Part shown: in pieces, positions 63,190 to 64,000 of the stretch | Layout of the letters: every line of letters begins with the position of its first letter | How positions within the stretch are numbered: the first letter of the stretch is position 1 | From: an uncultured Chitinophaga sp. | GTDB lineage: Bacteria; Bacteroidota; Bacteroidia; Cytophagales; Cyclobacteriaceae | Reading direction: 5' to 3' | Length of the DNA: 64,000 nucleotides | NCBI GenBank assembly: GCA_902168205.1 | Contig: CABHOK010000003.1 | Span: 1,550,001-1,614,000, forward strand | Translations under genes and position numbers: made by a program | Notes under the pieces: model-generated | The model's input: the letters and a program-made list of their open reading frames with translations, nothing else | Told to the model about the DNA's origin: nothing | The model's database searches: none

Positions 63190-63828
63190 ATGTCAACACA
63201 CAACATTACCCTGTTTCCTTCTTTACAGCTTACGGTTACACAACTGGCGAAAGAATTTAATGAGATTCCTGCCGAACGTAAACCGGTACTGAACGAGCTA
63301 ACGCAATTCATTCAGAAGGGCATTGATAAAAAGCACCCGGTATATCTGAATTTCATTTGTACGCATAACTCCCGCAGAAGTCATCTTTCACAGATATGGG
63401 CTCAGACCGCTGCATATTATTTTGGTATTCCGGATTTATTCTGCTTTTCCGGTGGAACAGAAGCAACCGCATTTAATCCGAGAGCAGTTAAGGCTATGCG
63501 GGAAGCAGGTTTTGATATCGCCCAATCAACGGAAGGCGATAACCCTGTATATGAAGTAAAATACTCACCGGCTATACCGGGTATAAAAGCATTCTCGAAG
63601 AAGTACGATGATCCGTTCAATCACAATAAAGATTTTGCTGCCGTGATGACGTGTTCACACGCCGATGAAAACTGTCCTATAGTACATGGTGCCGTAAAAA
63701 GAATTCCGCTTCGTTACGATGACCCCAAAAATTTTGATGATACACCACTGGAAGCAGCCAAGTATACGGAGCGCGTTCATCAAATTGGCAGAGAAATATT
63801 GTTTGCCTTTTCGCAGGTAAAAGTATAG
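63190..63828 (+). CDS. arsC: low-molecular-weight protein-tyrosine-phosphatase-like arsenate reductase
   Basis: 212 residues. The active loop [18 protein letters not shown] carries Cys-x5-Arg of the LMW phosphatase/thioredoxin-linked ArsC fold; [15 protein letters not shown] and [15 protein letters not shown] follow as in this family. An extra N-terminal helical region (about 1-48) is longer than in Staphylococcus ArsC (131 residues). It would reduce As(V) to As(III) for the exporter encoded next. It lies between arsR and the acr3 start. Confidence 0.87.
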   Translation: MSTHNITLFPSLQLTVTQLAKEFNEIPAERKPVLNELTQFIQKGIDKKHPVYLNFICTHNSRRSHLSQIWAQTAAYYFGIPDLFCFSGGTEATAFNPRAVKAMREAGFDIAQSTEGDNPVYEVKYSPAIPGIKAFSKKYDDPFNHNKDFAAVMTCSHADENCPIVHGAVKRIPLRYDDPKNFDDTPLEAAKYTERVHQIGREILFAFSQVKV

Positions 63829-63838
63829 CAGCGCAGAT

Positions 63839-64000
63839 ATGAATAATACGAAGCAACTCAGTTTCCTGGATCGATACCTTACACTCTGGATTTTTCTCGC
63901 AATGATCCTGGGCGTTACTATGGGAAATATTTTTCCGATGGAAGCGTTCATGTCAAACTTCCAGGCGGGCACTACAAATATACTACTGGCAACCGGGCTT
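63839..64000 (+). CDS. acr3: ACR3-family arsenite efflux transporter (3' end outside window)
   Basis: 54 codons are visible. The start at ATG 63839 is ten bases after the phosphatase stop. The sequence [20 protein letters not shown] followed by [11 protein letters not shown] matches the N-terminus and first membrane helix of ACR3/Arr3-type arsenite exporters. It continues beyond base 64000. Together with arsR and the reductase it makes a standard arsenic-detoxification operon. Confidence 0.85.
   Translation, partial: MNNTKQLSFLDRYLTLWIFLAMILGVTMGNIFPMEAFMSNFQAGTTNILLATGL

Noticed and set aside
1-64000. tRNA, rRNA, tmRNA or insertion-sequence genes
   Set aside because: I looked in the intergenic regions for tRNA-like cloverleaf motifs (GGTTCGA-type arms), rRNA segments and transposase motifs and saw none.

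Overview
This 64 kb window comes from a chromosome of the phylum Bacteroidota, most likely the order Cytophagales (Chryseolinea/Ohtaekwangia-like; inferred from gene content only). The evidence is a SusC/SusD outer-membrane pair, HxlR and LytTR regulators, PorV-like and HhH-barrel outer-membrane proteins, large hybrid kinases, roughly 45 % GC, and AT-rich starts that rarely carry a strong Shine-Dalgarno. No rRNA, tRNA, CRISPR array, transposase or phage gene was seen. Genes lie in short operons on both strands and are often separated by clear hairpin terminators.

Layout. 0-2.6 kb: an ECF sigma factor cut by the window edge, its membrane anti-sigma-like partner and a secreted protein. 2.9-7.1 kb: a three-gene export operon (periplasmic adaptor, FtsX-type permease, TolC-like channel) without an ATPase gene. 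7.1-16.1 kb: purB, a flavin/2Fe-2S reductase, a four-gene minus-strand operon (PorV-like protein, HhH plus beta-barrel protein, CBU_0592-like protein, CDF metal exporter), a small lipoprotein and a fatty-acid-hydroxylase-family protein. 16.2-23.1 kb: an H1-like Lys/Ala-rich protein, a divergent HxlR regulator and quinone-oxidoreductase pair with a palindromic operator, an MsbA-like ABC exporter and a GH31 glycosidase. 23.6-28.2 kb: a CHASE3-like/GAF protein with an in-frame stop, an AT-rich orphan gene, a VOC protein and a small basic protein. 28.3-36.9 kb: MscS, a REC-kinase, and a 2,145-residue soluble hybrid kinase with about 13 HAMP-like modules, eleven of them a near-perfect 92-residue repeat.

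37-47.6 kb is a stress and DNA-repair neighbourhood. It holds a DJ-1/PfpI protein, an internally shortened Ku-like protein, a normal Ku, LigD (order PE-LIG-POL), a small membrane protein with a Nei/Fpg glycosylase, a FAD-Rieske oxidoreductase, an SDR, a DUF763 protein ending in a sliding-clamp-binding-like motif, and a DUF6496-like basic protein. Ku and LigD form a two-component end-joining machine. The shortened Ku next to them is the most unusual gene here.

47.8-64 kb: a SusC/SusD uptake pair, a DinB-fold protein, an unknown protein translated just ahead of an ECF sigma with a cysteine-rich tail, a TPR-LytTR membrane regulator, a PepSY-like secreted protein behind a two-hairpin leader, a PAS kinase/REC/LuxR signalling operon, a stand-alone kinase ATPase domain, an RNA-like palindromic region, and the start of an arsenic operon (arsR, arsenate-reductase-like phosphatase, acr3 cut by the window end).

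Two sequence-level themes cross the window. One is a family of nested palindromic repeats with AGCTC-type arms that sit on or next to stop codons. The other is a visible excess of TATA inside coding sequence.
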